DNA of 7,072 nucleotides, taken from an uncultured Bacilli bacterium (GTDB lineage: Bacteria; Bacillota_I; Bacilli_A; RF39; UBA660). The stretch spans positions 1-7,072 of the forward strand of contig CALVJF010000038.1 in NCBI GenBank assembly GCA_944331885.1. Reading direction: 5' to 3'. Position numbers and translations under genes: made by a program. Positions 6,235 through 7,072 of this stretch are shown in pieces. Every line of letters starts with the position of its first letter. Position 1 is the first letter of the stretch. The notes beneath the pieces were generated by a model. The model did not search any database. It had not been told where the DNA came from and was given only the letters and a program-made list of their open reading frames with translations.

Positions 6235-6253
6235 AGAGGGAAACCTCTTTTTT
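6235..6253 (+). terminator. Intrinsic terminator of the small peptide operon
   Basis: A five-pair stem, AGAGG (6235-6239) with CCTCT (6244-6248), closes a GAAA tetraloop and runs into six T (6248-6253). It starts five bases after the stop codon of the 39-aa peptide gene. Confidence 0.75.
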
Positions 6254-6255
6254 CT

Positions 6256-6284
6256 TTGCAATCATTATTTATTTAGGCTATAAT
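6256..6284 (+). promoter_or_regulatory. SigA-type promoter for the translocase gene
   Basis: TTGCAA (6256-6261) and TATAAT (6279-6284) are 17 bases apart. The -35 begins three bases after the T run of the preceding terminator. Transcription from about 6291 would leave a leader of roughly ten bases. Confidence 0.78.
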
Positions 6285-6300
6285 ATAGATGGTGAATAGT

Positions 6301-7072
6301 ATGGCAAAGAAAAAGAAAACAAAAGATTCTGAAAAGCAAGGATTTCAATATAGTGTTGAATTGACTGGCTTGTTATTAGTTTTAATAGGACTAATTGGTT
6401 TTGGTTTTGGACCAGTAGGAGCTTTAATTAAAAAGTTTGCATTGTTTTTAGTTGGTGAATGGTGGCCTTTAGTTCTTTTAGTAGTTTTATATTTAGGCGG
6501 ACATATGATAGTTAAAAGAAAATTACCAAAGTTTTTTTCTTCAAGATTAACTGGTTTTTATATAATAATGATTGTTATTTTAGTATTGTCTCATATAACT
6601 TTTATTGAAGAGTGTGAAAATGCTAAAGAAATATTTACAGTAACTATTGATCGATTTATGGAAAGAGCTGACTCAATTGTTGAAAGTGCTGGAGTTATGT
6701 CTTCAGGCAATTCTAATGTAGTTATTGGTGGGGGAATAATCGGGGCGGCATTTGCAACATTACTTTCAAGCTTATTTGGACTTACAGGAACAATTATTGT
6801 TTTAGCAATATTAGTTATATTTGGAATAATAATGTTATTTGATATTACTTTAGCCGATATATTTGCAAAAATTACTGGTATTTTTAAAGGTAGAGAAAAG
6901 GCATCTAGTGAAGATAATGATGAAGAAGAGGTTGAAGAAGAGGCAGAACCAGAGAGTGATAATAAAATTATAATTACGAGTGTTGAAGAGTTAAAAAATC
7001 ATAATGAAACTAAAGAAAATGTTGCTCCTGTGGAAAATTCCGTTCCTGAGGTTAATACATTAAATACGCATC
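6301..7072 (+). CDS. ftsK: DNA translocase FtsK/SpoIIIE, N-terminal part (cut by window end)
   Basis: The first 257 residues of a septal DNA translocase that pumps chromosomal DNA across the division or sporulation septum. A Lys-rich cytosolic start (MAKKKKTK) leads into four or more membrane segments at about 20-43, 47-70, 83-99 and 140-180. Family marks include the GEWWPL stretch near 52 (SpoIIIE has AGEWF), the LSHI end of the third segment, and GGGIIGA at 143-149 followed by a long hydrophobic stretch. After the membrane part come FKGREK and an acidic linker (about 202-220) rich in Glu/Asp, as usual before the motor. The ATPase and gamma domains lie beyond the window. ATG 6301 is chosen because GGTGA (6291-6295) precedes it; an in-frame ATG at 6289 would be essentially leaderless. 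Sequence here cannot tell a vegetative FtsK from a sporulation-specific SpoIIIE; the nearby sporulation-like peptides make the latter worth considering. Confidence 0.88.
   Translation, partial: MAKKKKTKDSEKQGFQYSVELTGLLLVLIGLIGFGFGPVGALIKKFALFLVGEWWPLVLLVVLYLGGHMIVKRKLPKFFSSRLTGFYIIMIVILVLSHITFIEECENAKEIFTVTIDRFMERADSIVESAGVMSSGNSNVVIGGGIIGAAFATLLSSLFGLTGTIIVLAILVIFGIIMLFDITLADIFAKITGIFKGREKASSEDNDEEEVEEEAEPESDNKIIITSVEELKNHNETKENVAPVENSVPEVNTLNTH

Overview
The window is very AT-rich and uses the standard genetic code: Trp is TGG and no gene reads through TGA. Strong AAGGAGG-type ribosome binding sites, a PrsA-type lipoprotein foldase, RecX, NrnA, a SpoIIIE/FtsK-type translocase and YjcZ-like small peptides all point to a low-GC Gram-positive (Bacillota). 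Gut Erysipelotrichia/Coprobacillaceae-like lineages would fit, but that rank is inference; no marker gene here fixes it.

Layout. Positions 6-1193 (+) encode acetate kinase. Its conserved N-terminus runs into an in-frame stop at the very left edge, which looks like a frame disruption. It is followed 18 bases later by a DHH/DHHA1 phosphoesterase of the NrnA type (1212-2177, +), probably co-transcribed and ending in an intrinsic terminator. A separate promoter then drives recX (2237-3004, +). recX converges on, and overlaps by 17 bases, a radical SAM protein (2988-4766, -) whose N-terminus carries pentapeptide-like repeats. Next on the minus strand is a PrsA/parvulin lipoprotein (4854-5864). Divergent from it are two very small membrane peptides of 30 and 39 aa (5988-6080 and 6111-6230, +), which resemble the YjcZ sporulation family and lie behind a SigE-like promoter. 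The window closes with the 5' part of a DNA translocase of the FtsK/SpoIIIE family (6301 to the edge, +).

How the genes relate. Most are conserved housekeeping genes: acetate/ATP metabolism, nanoRNA and pAp turnover, control of RecA, extracytoplasmic protein folding and chromosome translocation. The less ordinary parts are the radical SAM protein with its repeat N-terminus and unknown substrate, and the tandem YjcZ-like peptides with a sporulation-type promoter. Regulation is compact. At three gene boundaries an intrinsic terminator directly abuts or overlaps the next promoter, and the recX/radical SAM boundary carries a two-way terminator made from the overlapping ends of both genes. No rRNA, tRNA, CRISPR array, insertion sequence or riboswitch was seen, and no gene-free stretch reaches 300 bases.
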